Shown in pieces: positions 16,069 through 25,819 of a DNA stretch of 61,339 nucleotides (positions are counted from its first letter, which is position 1; every line of letters begins with the position of its first letter). Origin of the DNA: an uncultured Lachnospiraceae bacterium (GTDB lineage: Bacteria; Bacillota; Clostridia; Lachnospirales; Lachnospiraceae); NCBI GenBank assembly GCA_910585355.1, contig CAJUDN010000004.1, positions 9,135 to 70,473 of the forward strand. Direction: 5' to 3'. Made by a program: the position numbers and the translations under genes. A model generated the notes under the pieces. The model did not search any database. It saw only the letters and a program-made list of their open reading frames with translations, and was not told the origin of the DNA.

Positions 16069-16947
16069 CTACCGGAACTTCCGGCCTCCGCCCCCGTGGG
16101 AACGGCCGCTGGAACTTCTGTGTACCGAAGAACGGCCTCCGGAAGAAAGGCTCCGCCCGCCGGAGGAATGACCCCCGCTGCTTTTCTCCCGGGCGGACTG
16201 AATGACCCTCCGGGTCACGTAACTTCCGATTGCCACATCTGTAAGCAGGTTTCCAAGGCGGAAGGAACTGTCCTTCCGGTAGGACAGGTTAAAATTGGCG
16301 GCCAGTCTCCCTGACTCGTCATGCATTCCATAGGACCATACCACAGAAAGGACGGCGGCGCCCCCGCAGACTGCCGAAACCGCCAGAGCAAAGAGGGCTT
16401 CATACCACTTGATGGAATGGTAACGGCTGATTTTCCCCGTTTCCATGTCCTCCGTATACTGGTTATCTGCAATCCCATTATCGTAACAGATTTCCAGATC
16501 CTCCAGAAACACCCTGGCAGCGCCGTAAAAATCACCGTCCGCCGCGTATTCAAATGCGTCGTCCAGAATGGTTTCCACCCGCCCGTCTGTCAAAAAGCGG
16601 ATCATTTTTCCTTCGGTGGAAATCCAGAGCTCTCCGTTTTCCATATCAATTAAAAATAAGACGCCATCATGGCTGCTTCCCACGCCAAGCCCCTGTTCCT
16701 CATAAAAATTATCGGCAAATTCCATGGCGGAATCCGGGTTTTCTTCTGTGGTCACAATGGCTGCGTCCATGTTCATTTTTTCCCGCAAAGCCCCGAGGCT
16801 CTCTGAGAGTTTTGCGCTCTCCTCCTCGTCGAACAGGCCTGCCATATCAAACACCCTGATTTCTCCTGCAGCGTAAACTTCCCATGGGCCGGAAAAAAGC
16901 AAAACCAGAGCAAGGAAGCCAAACACCGCACCCTTTAACTGCTTCAC
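16069..16947 (-). CDS. TPM domain membrane protein (YdjH-like)
   Basis: This 292-aa protein has a signal segment (residues about 1-27), a TPM domain (about 30-160; FDEEESAKLSESLGAL, DGVLFLIDMENGELWIS), a membrane segment (about 183-207) and a C-terminal tail rich in Gly, Ser and Arg. TPM proteins act in membrane or photosystem repair and wall-stress modules; in Bacillus subtilis YdjH lies in a stress operon with YdjG and YdjI. I chose the GTG at 16947, with AGGAGG 9 nt before it; it overlaps the zinc-ribbon gene stop by 4 bp (GTGA). The three genes appear co-transcribed. Confidence 0.82.
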   Translation of the reverse strand: MKQLKGAVFGFLALVLLFSGPWEVYAAGEIRVFDMAGLFDEEESAKLSESLGALREKMNMDAAIVTTEENPDSAMEFADNFYEEQGLGVGSSHDGVLFLIDMENGELWISTEGKMIRFLTDGRVETILDDAFEYAADGDFYGAARVFLEDLEICYDNGIADNQYTEDMETGKISRYHSIKWYEALFALAVSAVCGGAAVLSVVWSYGMHDESGRLAANFNLSYRKDSSFRLGNLLTDVAIGSYVTRRVIQSAREKSSGGHSSGGRSLSSGGRSSVHRSSSGRSHGGGGRKFR

Positions 16948-18164
16948 AGGAACCAACCTCCTATCATTAAAACCGTGAATACGGGAATAAATACCTCCAA
17001 AAACAGGACTGCAAGCTTCCCTTTATCCACCGGAAGCTTTCCCCATATTTTCCCGGTCTGTCCGTTCATGGCAAAATAATAAACTTTGTCCTTCTGCCTG
17101 TCCTTATATGTAAGCGCCCATACGGGGAGCAGGGCGTACTGCCATTTGGCATTCCGGATGTGGGTTTCGCTGTTCTTCACATTGATAGTTGCGTAGCCGC
17201 TTATGGAAGACTTAAGCTGCTCCACCGCATAATTTTTTACTTCCAGCTCCGCGTCCGCCGTAAAGTTCTGGCCGTCCATGTCCCGCTTTTGTGCCTGGAA
17301 ACCAGATAAATAGCCCATCTGAAAGGGCAGCATTTTTTCCATTTCAAAGGGCAGCACTCCCTCCACCAGCTCCCGGTTGGCCTTTAAAAGGGCGTTCCTC
17401 GTGAGATTTTTGACATCCAGACATCCGGCCCGCTCCACCTGATATTTTTTATGCTCCGTAAATTGGATGTTTCCCGTGGTCCAGGTCCGGTTCTTTTCCG
17501 CGTCCGCGTTGAGCTTTCCGTCCACCTGGCAGCTGTAAAGCAGATAGGGAAAATAGATTCCCGAAAGCTTCTCTATCTGGTCTTTGGAATAAAAGGATTT
17601 TGGAACAAATTTCTTTTTCCCGATCCAGGAAAGAAATTTTTCCGTGGCCCCCTTTTTATCTATGGAAAAGGGCAGCACGTAGTCCGGCATCAGTTCTCCG
17701 GAGAGCCTCCCGGAAAGAACCACCGGATTGTGGCAGTAATAGCAAAAAGTGGCTGCAGTGGTGGCATCGGTAACAATCTCCGCCCCACAGCTTGGGCAGG
17801 AATATATGACAGCCCTTTCCTGAGTCTCGGAACTTTCCGGCCCCCTGGACTGACCCCTGGAGCTTCCTGACTCTCCAGACTGACCCCCGGAACCTCCCGG
17901 CTCTCTGGACTTGCCTCCAGAGCTTCCTGATTCCCCGGACTGACCCCCGGAACCTCCCGGCTCTCCAGGCTGGCCCCCGGAACTTTCCGGCTCCACGGAC
18001 TCCTCTTCATACCGGGCCTTTTTCCGGGCCTCCTCTTCCTCCAGCCGCTTCATCTCCTCTTCCGTGAATTCCGAAAGGCAGAATTCGCACTTAAACTTTC
18101 CGGAAGGCGGGTCAAACTGTAACCCGCCTCCGCAGTTGGGGCATTTATAAGACATCAGCGCCAT
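16944..18164 (-). CDS. Zinc-ribbon membrane protein (YdjG-like) with internal 10-aa repeats
   Basis: This 406-aa protein has an N-terminal zinc ribbon (YKCPNCGG...KCEFC), a charged coiled stretch, a low-complexity linker of five 10-residue units (residues about 60-109; GGSGGQSGES-like), a second zinc ribbon (YSCPSCGAEI...FCYYCHNPV) and a C-terminal membrane segment (about 383-403). B. subtilis YdjG has the same two-ribbon plan. Start at the ATG 18164, GGAGA 7 nt upstream. It lies 11 nt after the SPFH gene and overlaps the TPM gene. The linker is encoded by 30-bp tandem repeats and probably varies between strains. Confidence 0.82.
   Translation of the reverse strand: MALMSYKCPNCGGGLQFDPPSGKFKCEFCLSEFTEEEMKRLEEEEARKKARYEEESVEPESSGGQPGEPGGSGGQSGESGSSGGKSREPGGSGGQSGESGSSRGQSRGPESSETQERAVIYSCPSCGAEIVTDATTAATFCYYCHNPVVLSGRLSGELMPDYVLPFSIDKKGATEKFLSWIGKKKFVPKSFYSKDQIEKLSGIYFPYLLYSCQVDGKLNADAEKNRTWTTGNIQFTEHKKYQVERAGCLDVKNLTRNALLKANRELVEGVLPFEMEKMLPFQMGYLSGFQAQKRDMDGQNFTADAELEVKNYAVEQLKSSISGYATINVKNSETHIRNAKWQYALLPVWALTYKDRQKDKVYYFAMNGQTGKIWGKLPVDKGKLAVLFLEVFIPVFTVLMIGGWFL
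17838..17987. repeat. Five 30-bp tandem repeats within the YdjG-like gene
   Basis: Five in-frame 30-bp units encode 10-aa Gly/Ser/Gln/Glu repeats; alternate units match best, giving a 60-bp higher-order period. Copy number changes would keep the frame. Confidence 0.8.
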
Positions 18165-18175
18165 TATCGTTTCTC

Positions 18176-19450
18176 CTATTGTCTCGGTTTTCCGCACTCA
18201 GAACAGAATTTTCCCGTATTTACGGTTCCGCAGGAACAGGTCCAGGAAGCGGGAGCCGGCTTTGGCGCTCCGCACTCTGAGCAGAATTTTCCTGTATTCA
18301 CCGTCCCGCAGGAACAGGTCCAGCCGCCGGATGCCGGCTGAGATAACGTTTCCTCCCTGGCCCCCTGAGGCGTCCCGTATCGGCTCCCCCGGCCTGCCGC
18401 CTCATACTGACTTTGCCCGGCTCCGTGCTGACCCTGTGCAGCTCCATACTGACCTCCCATCATCTGCATCTGCTGTGCATTTGTGGCGGAAGCGGCTCCC
18501 ATGAAACCTCCTGCGCCCTGCATCCCCATGCCCACTCCCATGAAGCCGGCCATACTGCCGTTCGCATTGGAGCCTGCGGCATTTAATCCCTCGGCGATCT
18601 GGCCCTGTACATAGCCCTCGCGGATAGTCGGGTCGCTTAGCATGGCGCCGCGGTTTCTGATATTGATTAGTTTCTGCGACTCTTCATCATAGGAAATGCT
18701 GGCGATCCCCACCGCCTGAATTTCCATGCCGCGCATCTGGTTCCACTCTTCATCCAGCACGTCGGCCATATATTTTCCAAGCTCTCTTCCTTTGGAGGCC
18801 ACAAAGGAAATACGGATTCCGTCGGCCGACATCTGGTTAATAGCTGTTTGGAAGGCCTCCAGATATTCATTTAAATACTGCTCATTAATCTCTCCGATCT
18901 CCACATGATCCGCATTCTTCGGAATTACCTCAGAATAAAACCTCAGAGGATCGGTGATCTTAATAGAATACGTCCCATGGGCTCGAAGAAACAGCTCCGC
19001 GTTGTAAAAGCTGTCAAAGTAGTTCACGGGAGTCCTGGTTCCAAATTTGATCCCCTTAATTTCCTGAAGATTAACATAATAAACCTTCTGTTCCTTGAAA
19101 GTCTGCCCGCCGTACCGGATTCTGTCAAAAGAATCCTTAAGGGCGTCTCCGAATTCTCCGTTAAACAGAGAGGGAGAGGAGGAATTGCTTACGGTGTAGT
19201 ATCCCTCTTCCGCCGTATAGTCCACCACCTTGCCGCCGTCTACCAGCATCATAAACTGGTTGGGATACACCCGGATTCTGGAACCGTTGGAAACCAGATT
19301 TTTCGTACCCTTGGTGTTCTGTCCCCGTCTTGTAAGAACACCGGCGGAAAATACCGTGGACCCACCCATATTTTCCGGCTCAATCACCTCCAGCCACTGA
19401 TCAGCTAAGGCTCCCTTTACCGCCTCCACAGACGCTTTTATAATTCCCAT
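18176..19450 (-). CDS. SPFH domain protein (YdjI-like) with two C-terminal zinc ribbons
   Basis: This 424-aa cytoplasmic protein starts with an SPFH/YdjI-type domain (residues about 10-290; QNTKGTKNLVSNGSRIRVYP, GMEIQAVGIASISYDEES), continues with a Gly/Met/Gln-rich linker (about 300-375) and ends with two almost identical zinc ribbons (WTCSCGTVNTGKFCSECG twice). SPFH proteins organise membrane microdomains; YdjI in B. subtilis is a membrane-stress factor acting with PspA. No pspA gene is present here. AAGGAGG precedes the ATG. It heads the three-gene cassette. The ribbon duplication is recent, to judge by identity. Confidence 0.87.
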   Translation of the reverse strand: MGIIKASVEAVKGALADQWLEVIEPENMGGSTVFSAGVLTRRGQNTKGTKNLVSNGSRIRVYPNQFMMLVDGGKVVDYTAEEGYYTVSNSSSPSLFNGEFGDALKDSFDRIRYGGQTFKEQKVYYVNLQEIKGIKFGTRTPVNYFDSFYNAELFLRAHGTYSIKITDPLRFYSEVIPKNADHVEIGEINEQYLNEYLEAFQTAINQMSADGIRISFVASKGRELGKYMADVLDEEWNQMRGMEIQAVGIASISYDEESQKLINIRNRGAMLSDPTIREGYVQGQIAEGLNAAGSNANGSMAGFMGVGMGMQGAGGFMGAASATNAQQMQMMGGQYGAAQGQHGAGQSQYEAAGRGSRYGTPQGAREETLSQPASGGWTCSCGTVNTGKFCSECGAPKPAPASWTCSCGTVNTGKFCSECGKPRQ

Positions 19451-19553
19451 ATTGCTTACTCCTCCTTAATTATTATTTGAGTACTCCCGTAAACTCCTCT
19501 GCACCCATCTTTTCAGCCGATTTTCCGGGCGCAAAGGCTTCCCGGGAGTGTTC

Positions 19554-20387
19554 TTATTCTTCACGCTTTGACCGCAGCATCGCAATTTCTCTTGCGTATC
19601 CGTCCAGCTCATTGGGTGTTTCCAGGCAGAACGGAAGATTCTTTAAGGCCGGGTGATTGATAACCCGCACCAGAGCTTCCAAACCGATATGGCCTTCGCC
19701 AATCCTTGCATGGCGGTCCTTTCTGGCCCCCAGGGGATTCTGGCTGTCATTCAGATGGACGGCTTTTAATCTGGACAGGCCGATGACCCGGTCAAATTCC
19801 GTAAGCACCCCGTCCAAATCCCCTACGATATCATATCCCCCATCCCACACATGACAGGTATCCAGGCAGACGCCCATCTTGTCGGAAAGCGTTACCCGGT
19901 CTAAGATTTCCCGAAGTTCCTCAAACCGGCCGCCCACCTCGCTGCCCTTTCCTGCCATGGTCTCCAAAAGCACTGTCGTAGACTGCTCCTTCTTTAAAAT
20001 TCCGTTTAACATCGCCGAGATATACTGTATTCCCACCTCAACGCCCTGTTTCACATGGCTCCCGGGATGGAAGTTGTAAAAATTTCCCGGAGTATATTCT
20101 AACCGCCTCAGATCATCTTCCATGGTATTCCACGCGAAGGTTCTTACCGCCTCACTGGCGGCGCAGGCATTTAATGTGTACGGCGCATGGGCCACCAGCG
20201 TTCCGAGGTTTTGCTCTTCCTTCATCTTTAAAAAATGTTCAATATCCTCCATGGAAAGGGCCCTGGCATTTCCTCCCCGGGGATTTCTGGTAAAAAACTG
20301 AAAGGTTGTGGCGCCAATCTTTTCTGCATCCCGGGCCATGGAAACAAAGCCTTTGGCACAGGACAGATGACATCCGATGTAAAACAT
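19554..20387 (-). CDS. nfo: Endonuclease IV (AP endonuclease)
   Basis: This 277-aa enzyme cuts DNA 5' to abasic sites in base excision repair. Family motifs are clear: [12 protein letters not shown] at the start, [88 protein letters not shown], all supplying the three-metal site. It starts 9 nt after the ABC permease stop with GGAG 5 nt from the ATG, so it may be read from the two-component/ABC operon as its last gene. Confidence 0.96.
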   Translation of the reverse strand: MFYIGCHLSCAKGFVSMARDAEKIGATTFQFFTRNPRGGNARALSMEDIEHFLKMKEEQNLGTLVAHAPYTLNACAASEAVRTFAWNTMEDDLRRLEYTPGNFYNFHPGSHVKQGVEVGIQYISAMLNGILKKEQSTTVLLETMAGKGSEVGGRFEELREILDRVTLSDKMGVCLDTCHVWDGGYDIVGDLDGVLTEFDRVIGLSRLKAVHLNDSQNPLGARKDRHARIGEGHIGLEALVRVINHPALKNLPFCLETPNELDGYAREIAMLRSKREE

Positions 20388-20396
20388 ACGCTTCTC

Positions 20397-21299
20397 CTAT
20401 TTCTTCTCATTTCTTTCGGGGTTTAGAAAATAAATAGCTCCCCGCACAAAACATACTGCCAAAACTGACTGCACCAGCAGGCTCACCAAAACCCAGTGGC
20501 TGGCAATAAACCCTGCCGGGCTGCCTTCAAGAAATCTTCCGACGGAAAACCACTCCGCTCCACCTGTCACCTGGTTTCCTAGAATCTCTGCGAACGTGAC
20601 CATGGGATTTATCAAAAGAAGATACACCGCCGCCCCGGAGTTCGCTGCGGGCCTGGATTCTCCCAGCCTGAACACCATATTGTCTATCTGCATCTGAGAC
20701 ATATTATAGAGAAACAGATTCACCATATAAGTTCCCGCCACACTCAGCAGAAGAAGTCCGTAGGTACATACATTAGAAAAGGTGGACCGGCGCATGAGGG
20801 AGGAGGCGAAAATCCCGATTCCGCCGGAAAACACCGCCGTCACCACAAAGCATAAAAACAAAAGTCCCAGATCCATAAAGTCCATGCTTCCGTATACGAA
20901 TGTAAGGAGCAGCATCGGGAAGCTGGACACAACTAAAACGAGAAGCTGACTGAGAGCGGAAAACAGTTTTCCCATCACAATGTCGCCGGGAGTCATTTTC
21001 GTGGTAAATAAAAGATCCAGGGTCCTCCTCTCCCTCTCCCCGCTGATACTGCCCGTAGTCAGGGCCGGCATGATAAACATAAGAAGAAGAAATTCCAATA
21101 TGGCCACAAAAGCATAAAGCTGAAGAAAACTGGTGTACTGGATACTGGCGGAAATCCGAACCTGAGCCACTGCCGAATACATATTTAAGAGGGCCGCCGC
21201 AGCCAGAATTCCATTGAAAGTTAAAATGATAAACGGCATACGGAAGCTCCTGGCCCGCACAGTCATTTCCCTTCTGTAAACAGGGTTACTCTTCACCAT
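20397..21299 (-). CDS. ABC-2 type transporter permease
   Basis: This 300-aa integral membrane protein is the permease partner of the adjacent ATPase. About six hydrophobic segments are visible, starting near residues 22-45, and the ISGERERRTLDLLFTTKMTPGDIVMGKLFSAL segment is the coupling region typical of ABC-2/NatB-like permeases. Its start overlaps the ATPase gene by 14 bp. The substrate is not evident; with the 816-aa exported partner and a VanS/R-like pair, the unit could serve envelope maintenance or drug response. Confidence 0.88.
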   Translation of the reverse strand: MVKSNPVYRREMTVRARSFRMPFIILTFNGILAAAALLNMYSAVAQVRISASIQYTSFLQLYAFVAILEFLLLMFIMPALTTGSISGERERRTLDLLFTTKMTPGDIVMGKLFSALSQLLVLVVSSFPMLLLTFVYGSMDFMDLGLLFLCFVVTAVFSGGIGIFASSLMRRSTFSNVCTYGLLLLSVAGTYMVNLFLYNMSQMQIDNMVFRLGESRPAANSGAAVYLLLINPMVTFAEILGNQVTGGAEWFSVGRFLEGSPAGFIASHWVLVSLLVQSVLAVCFVRGAIYFLNPERNEKK

Positions 21300-22236
21300 T
21301 TAACACCACCCTTTCCATTTCATGATTTGTGATCTGCATGAAAATACTCTCCAGATCCCCCTGCTCACGGATAAATCCGTTGACCGGAATTCCTGCGGAA
21401 ACCAGGCTTCTTAAAAGCTCCGCCTCCGCTTTTTTATCTCCGCAAAACCTGACTGCAATGCTTTCCTCCCGGATGGAAATTGTGGTCACACAGATATTTT
21501 CCCTCAGAAGCCGTATGGCCTCCTCCTGGTTCCCGCACACTTTTATAAGCAGGGGATTGGAATCGTTGACCTTTTGCAGGATCTCTGTCATGTTCCCTGA
21601 CAGCACAATTTTTCCGGCATCAATGATTCCAATATCCGTGCACATCTGGGAAAGCTCTGAAAGAATATGGGAACTGACAAGAATGGTCTTTCCCTCGGCA
21701 CACAACTCCCTCAGCATCTCCTTAAATTCCATTCTTGTCCTGGGATCCATGCCGGAGGTGGGCTCATCCAGAACCAAAAATCCCGGATCATGAATCAGGG
21801 CCCTGGCCAGGCAAAGCCTCTGTTTCATTCCTCTGGACAGACTGTCCACGAAAAAGTCAGCTTTCTCTGAGAGCCTTACCTGCTCCAGAAGCTCCATACA
21901 CCGGTTTCTTCCCATAAGCCCCGAATACCCATAGCAGGAAGCAAAAAAAACCATGTATTCCAATACCTTTAAATTATCATACATTCCAAATTCATCCGGT
22001 ACATAGCCAAAGGACTCCTTCACCTCCTCCCGGTACAGCAGAGCATCTCTTCCCCCGATTTCTATAGAGCCCTCGTCCGGCCGCAAAAGTCCTGTTATGA
22101 TTTTTATGGCCGTTGTCTTTCCTGCCCCGTTGGGGCCCACAAATCCGTACAGCGCGCCTTCTTCAATCTCCATATCGAGACCGTCAAGCGCCTGGAAATT
22201 ACCAAATTTCTTTTTTAATCCATGTATTTTTAACAT
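21286..22236 (-). CDS. ABC transporter ATP-binding protein
   Basis: This 316-aa ATPase shows Walker A (GPNGAGKTTAIK, near residues 34-45), the Q-loop region FGYVPDEFGMYDNL, the signature LSRGMKQRLCLARAL, and Walker B LVLDEPTSGMD with the following switch SSHILSE. A C-terminal extension of about 80 residues is typical of the CcmA/NatA/GldA-type ATPases that pair with ABC-2 permeases. It shares one or two bases with the end of the 816-aa gene and overlaps the permease gene, so the three are translated together. Confidence 0.95.
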   Translation of the reverse strand: MLKIHGLKKKFGNFQALDGLDMEIEEGALYGFVGPNGAGKTTAIKIITGLLRPDEGSIEIGGRDALLYREEVKESFGYVPDEFGMYDNLKVLEYMVFFASCYGYSGLMGRNRCMELLEQVRLSEKADFFVDSLSRGMKQRLCLARALIHDPGFLVLDEPTSGMDPRTRMEFKEMLRELCAEGKTILVSSHILSELSQMCTDIGIIDAGKIVLSGNMTEILQKVNDSNPLLIKVCGNQEEAIRLLRENICVTTISIREESIAVRFCGDKKAEAELLRSLVSAGIPVNGFIREQGDLESIFMQITNHEMERVVLNGEE

Positions 22237-24686
22237 CAGCGTACCCTCCCTGTCACCATGAGAACAGGAAGCAGGGAACTTACTCCCGTAGAGTCCGCTT
22301 CTTCTATGGTGTATTTCACCACCAGCGTATTTTCCGGGGAAAGGTAGGGTTCCAGCTCCTCTGCCAGAAAGTGTTTCTTCAAAAGCTCCGCTCTGTCATA
22401 AGTTTTCGTATTGTAATTATAAAAATATGCTTCCCCGTCAAACTGCTTTAAATAGTAGAATCTGGTATTGTTCAGAAATTCCTCCGCAACCGGAAAAAAG
22501 GAGAGCTGCTCCACCTGAATGTCTTCTCCCAGAAAATACTCCACAACGACGGGCTCCGTCCCATACATGGCAGTCCCGTCCGTATAAAAAGCTCCATTGG
22601 CAGTCACATTGGGGCGGTCTGCCAGACCGGAGCGGTATACCCGCCCATTCTGTCCGGACGTAAGGGAAAGAGCCGCCGTATAGAGCACGCGACTGTCCGC
22701 TTCCTGTCCCTCCCGCGAGACAGGCTCCCAAAGGCCGTTTTCCGGTCCAAAGCCCACAATCCGCCCGCCGGAGGCGCCGGCTCCAAAGTACTCTTCCAGA
22801 TAATAAGAATAGAGGCTTTCCTTCCCCACGCTTCTTAAATATTCCCCGTCGTCCCCATCCTCCGCCTTCTGGCTTCCTGAAAGCCAAGAGGAAACAATGT
22901 AAGACATTCCCACCGGCCATGCAAGAAGACGTTCTTCGTTAAGTTCTCTGGTCTCTCCGGCCTCCAGGGTCCCAAGCGGATATATCTGCCCATAAAAAAC
23001 CAGCGCCGCATCCGTCAGAGAAAATGGAAAATCGTTGGAAACGTAGCCGGATACGGCGCCATCGTACCACTTAAGCTCTCCGGAAAGCCCTCCCTCAAAG
23101 TTCTTATCCGACCGCCGCTCCAGCTTAAAAAAACGCGGCTCAAATGCTCTGGACCGTCCTGCCGACAGCGTTATTTCCTCTTCCCCATAACGGACTCCCA
23201 CATTAGTGCTCATCTTTTTATTAAACTCCAGGATCGGCGCCTCCTCATACCGGCTGCTTCTTGTAAGCGGAGTAACGGCATAATCCCCGGAAAGCTTCAC
23301 GGAAAAGGGCCTGCTGTCCGGCGTCCGGATATTCAGATAAGAAGTCTCTTCCAGGAAATTTTCTCCCACATCCATCACCGTAGCGCAGGAATAAAACTCA
23401 GAAGTAAATCTGGTCCCCGCTCCCAGAATGTAAATGACAGCAGAAGCGGTCACTGCCGCCACCACCACAGAAAATCCGTAATACCGGCTCAGTTCGCACC
23501 TTTTCAAAACCAGATAAAGCCCGGGGCCGACCGCCAGCAGATAGCACACAGCCGCCGCCGTGTAAAGGGGAAGATTGGGAAGCCTGTCTGCGCTTCCCGT
23601 ATTCACAAGGTTCTGAGCATTCCAATATTCCCGGTCTGTGCCATAAGAGCTGTAAAAATAAAGATTTGAGATGTTCTCCGCTCCTACAGCTTCTGTAAAT
23701 ATCCGCCCCCCATAGGCCGGATTCCGCTCCACAAATTCCCTCAAGTCCCCCAGATCATAAGAAAAAACTCCAATTTTTCCTTTTCCTCTGCTTTTCATGG
23801 TCAAAAGTGCCTGGCCGTCGCTTTCCATCACCGCGTCTCCGCCGGGAAACCACACATTCGCGCAGACCATTTCCACATTGGAATCTCCCGGCGCCTTTTC
23901 ATCATACTCCGTTCCCAGGGCCACGTTTTCTAGCTTCATATCAGATATCGTAAGGCCGGGAATCTCCCCAGTAAAGGCATCCAGAGTTTCTCCGGCCATG
24001 CCTCCGGTTCCCAGCAGAAGAATTCCGCCGTTATCCACCCACTTTAAAACGGCCTCCCTCTGACCTGTCAAAAGTTTTCCTGTATCAAAATGATTGATAA
24101 TCAAAAGATCCAAAAGCTCCAGTCCTCTGGAATCTGTCGGAAAGGAGCTCTCTTCCATGGAAAGGACCATGGAATTTACCATACCATAGTCCATATTTAT
24201 CCCATCCAGGTACAAAAGCTCCCCATTTTGCTCCGACAGAATGCCGACCAGAAGGCGTCCCCTGTCCCTGGACACATCAAAGGACATGGTTTTCTCCGCG
24301 ATTTCCTTTCCGGTATGATCTTTAAGGGTCACCAGAAGCTCCGGGCTTCTCTGTCCCAGAGGCACATAGATTTCCAGTTTTTTTGTCTCCGCGGTATTCA
24401 CAGAAACCGAATATCCGTATTCGAAGACTTCCTCACTGTTATCCATCCCGTTTTCCAGGGCTTTCACCGCGACTGTTCCCGTAAAGGGCTTTGCGGACTG
24501 GCCGTACAGTCGGATCGTCAAAGGAATATGCTCTCCCATTTTCCCCACGCCGCCATAAACGGAAGAGACCTCCATGGATACCGGAGGCCCGTCGTCTTCT
24601 GCCGCCGGACTGGAAATTCTTCCGAACAGAAGCCCAAAGAGCAGAAAGCATACTGCCGCGCACATTTTCTTTCCCATGTTTCTCAT
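22236..24686 (-). CDS. Large exported membrane protein of a two-component/ABC operon
   Basis: This 816-aa protein has a signal peptide (residues about 7-28), an extracytoplasmic beta-rich N-terminal domain (about 35-140), a glutamine-amidotransferase-like alpha/beta region (about 145-330; LLIINHFDTGK, VDNGGILLLGTGG), two membrane segments (about 377-425) and a long C-terminal domain. I do not know a named family; the layout recalls proteins encoded beside GldA/GldF-type transporters, but that is inference. It overlaps the kinase gene by 4 bp upstream and abuts the ATPase gene downstream. It may be the sensing, substrate-handling or anchoring part of the transporter. Confidence 0.75.
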   Translation of the reverse strand: MRNMGKKMCAAVCFLLFGLLFGRISSPAAEDDGPPVSMEVSSVYGGVGKMGEHIPLTIRLYGQSAKPFTGTVAVKALENGMDNSEEVFEYGYSVSVNTAETKKLEIYVPLGQRSPELLVTLKDHTGKEIAEKTMSFDVSRDRGRLLVGILSEQNGELLYLDGINMDYGMVNSMVLSMEESSFPTDSRGLELLDLLIINHFDTGKLLTGQREAVLKWVDNGGILLLGTGGMAGETLDAFTGEIPGLTISDMKLENVALGTEYDEKAPGDSNVEMVCANVWFPGGDAVMESDGQALLTMKSRGKGKIGVFSYDLGDLREFVERNPAYGGRIFTEAVGAENISNLYFYSSYGTDREYWNAQNLVNTGSADRLPNLPLYTAAAVCYLLAVGPGLYLVLKRCELSRYYGFSVVVAAVTASAVIYILGAGTRFTSEFYSCATVMDVGENFLEETSYLNIRTPDSRPFSVKLSGDYAVTPLTRSSRYEEAPILEFNKKMSTNVGVRYGEEEITLSAGRSRAFEPRFFKLERRSDKNFEGGLSGELKWYDGAVSGYVSNDFPFSLTDAALVFYGQIYPLGTLEAGETRELNEERLLAWPVGMSYIVSSWLSGSQKAEDGDDGEYLRSVGKESLYSYYLEEYFGAGASGGRIVGFGPENGLWEPVSREGQEADSRVLYTAALSLTSGQNGRVYRSGLADRPNVTANGAFYTDGTAMYGTEPVVVEYFLGEDIQVEQLSFFPVAEEFLNNTRFYYLKQFDGEAYFYNYNTKTYDRAELLKKHFLAEELEPYLSPENTLVVKYTIEEADSTGVSSLLPVLMVTGRVR

Positions 24687-25819
24687 CCTATCGCTCTGAA
24701 ATTTTCCCGGTTCACATCAAAATTTACCTGAAGCTTCACCATAAAGACCGTACCGTTTAAATCGCTGGATACAGAGATGGTGCCGCCGTGCATATCCACG
24801 ATGCTTTTTGCAATGGCAAGCCCCAGTCCGGTTCCTCCGGTTGTGGAGGACCTGGACTGCTCCACACGGTAAAATTTATTGAAGATAAACGGAAGCTCGC
24901 CAGCCGGAATCACATATCCGTAATTGACCACGGAGACCGTCACAATCTCCTCGTCTGCATGGATTTTCACCAGGATCTTTTTTCCCTCAGCGCCATATTT
25001 GATGGCGTTATTTATGAGGTTGTCAAACAGTCTGGCAAGTAGATTTCCATCGGCCGCTATGACCAGCGCAGGCACATTGCTGGTCAGCTCATAGGCCAGA
25101 TCCTTATCTGCAAAGCTTGGATAAAACTCCTCCAGGAGCTGTCCCAAAAGCTTTACAATATCCACTTTTCCCACATTCATGGAAATTTTTCCATAATTCA
25201 TCTTGGTGAACCCAAACAGATCTTCAATGAGTTTTTCCAGGCGTTTGGCCTTGGTATAGGCAATATCAATATACTTCTGCTGCATTTCCGGTCCGATGGG
25301 AACTCCTTTGGAAAGCAGCTCAAGATAGCCGATAATGGAAGTCAGAGGGGTCCTTAAATCATGGGCAATATTGGTAATCAGCTCGTTTTTTGTCCGTTCC
25401 GACTCCCTCTCCTTATCCATCAGCTCCCGGATATCAGCCTCCATCCGGTTTAAATTGGACGCCATCATGGAAAACTCGTCGTCCCCCATTACTTCCACCT
25501 GAGTATTTAAATCTCCCTCGGAAATATTCTGGATCGCCGTTGCGATCTTCCCTATGTACCGCAAAGACTTTCTCTGAAGCAGCAGGAATGTGAAAGAAAA
25601 AATTCCAATCCCCAGAATTACGTATAAAATCGTGGTGACGGTTCCCATCCTGAATACCCGCAAAAACGGAATCAGTTCCTCCCTGGTCTTCTCCATATAG
25701 TTGACCAGCATATCCACATTTGTAATCAAAAACACTTCCACCAGGCAGGCAATCAGCGTACTGTACAGGATATTGACTGTCACCTGGCCATAGAAGCGTC
25801 TGCTCCTGTCATTTTTCAA
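24683..25819 (-). CDS. Sensor histidine kinase (VanS/OmpR-partner type)
   Basis: This 378-aa kinase has two membrane segments (about residues 15-33 and 58-80) with a very short outside loop of about 25 residues, a HAMP domain (about 82-135), the H-box NIAHDLRTPLTSIIGYLE, N-box NLINNAIKYG and G-box GGTGLGLAIAKS. Such small extracytoplasmic loops suggest sensing in the membrane or through a partner, here perhaps the ABC unit. Translation probably starts at TTG 25819 (AGGA 7 nt upstream), overlapping the end of the response regulator gene by 11 nt. Confidence 0.93.
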   Translation of the reverse strand: MKNDRSRRFYGQVTVNILYSTLIACLVEVFLITNVDMLVNYMEKTREELIPFLRVFRMGTVTTILYVILGIGIFSFTFLLLQRKSLRYIGKIATAIQNISEGDLNTQVEVMGDDEFSMMASNLNRMEADIRELMDKERESERTKNELITNIAHDLRTPLTSIIGYLELLSKGVPIGPEMQQKYIDIAYTKAKRLEKLIEDLFGFTKMNYGKISMNVGKVDIVKLLGQLLEEFYPSFADKDLAYELTSNVPALVIAADGNLLARLFDNLINNAIKYGAEGKKILVKIHADEEIVTVSVVNYGYVIPAGELPFIFNKFYRVEQSRSSTTGGTGLGLAIAKSIVDMHGGTISVSSDLNGTVFMVKLQVNFDVNRENFRAIG

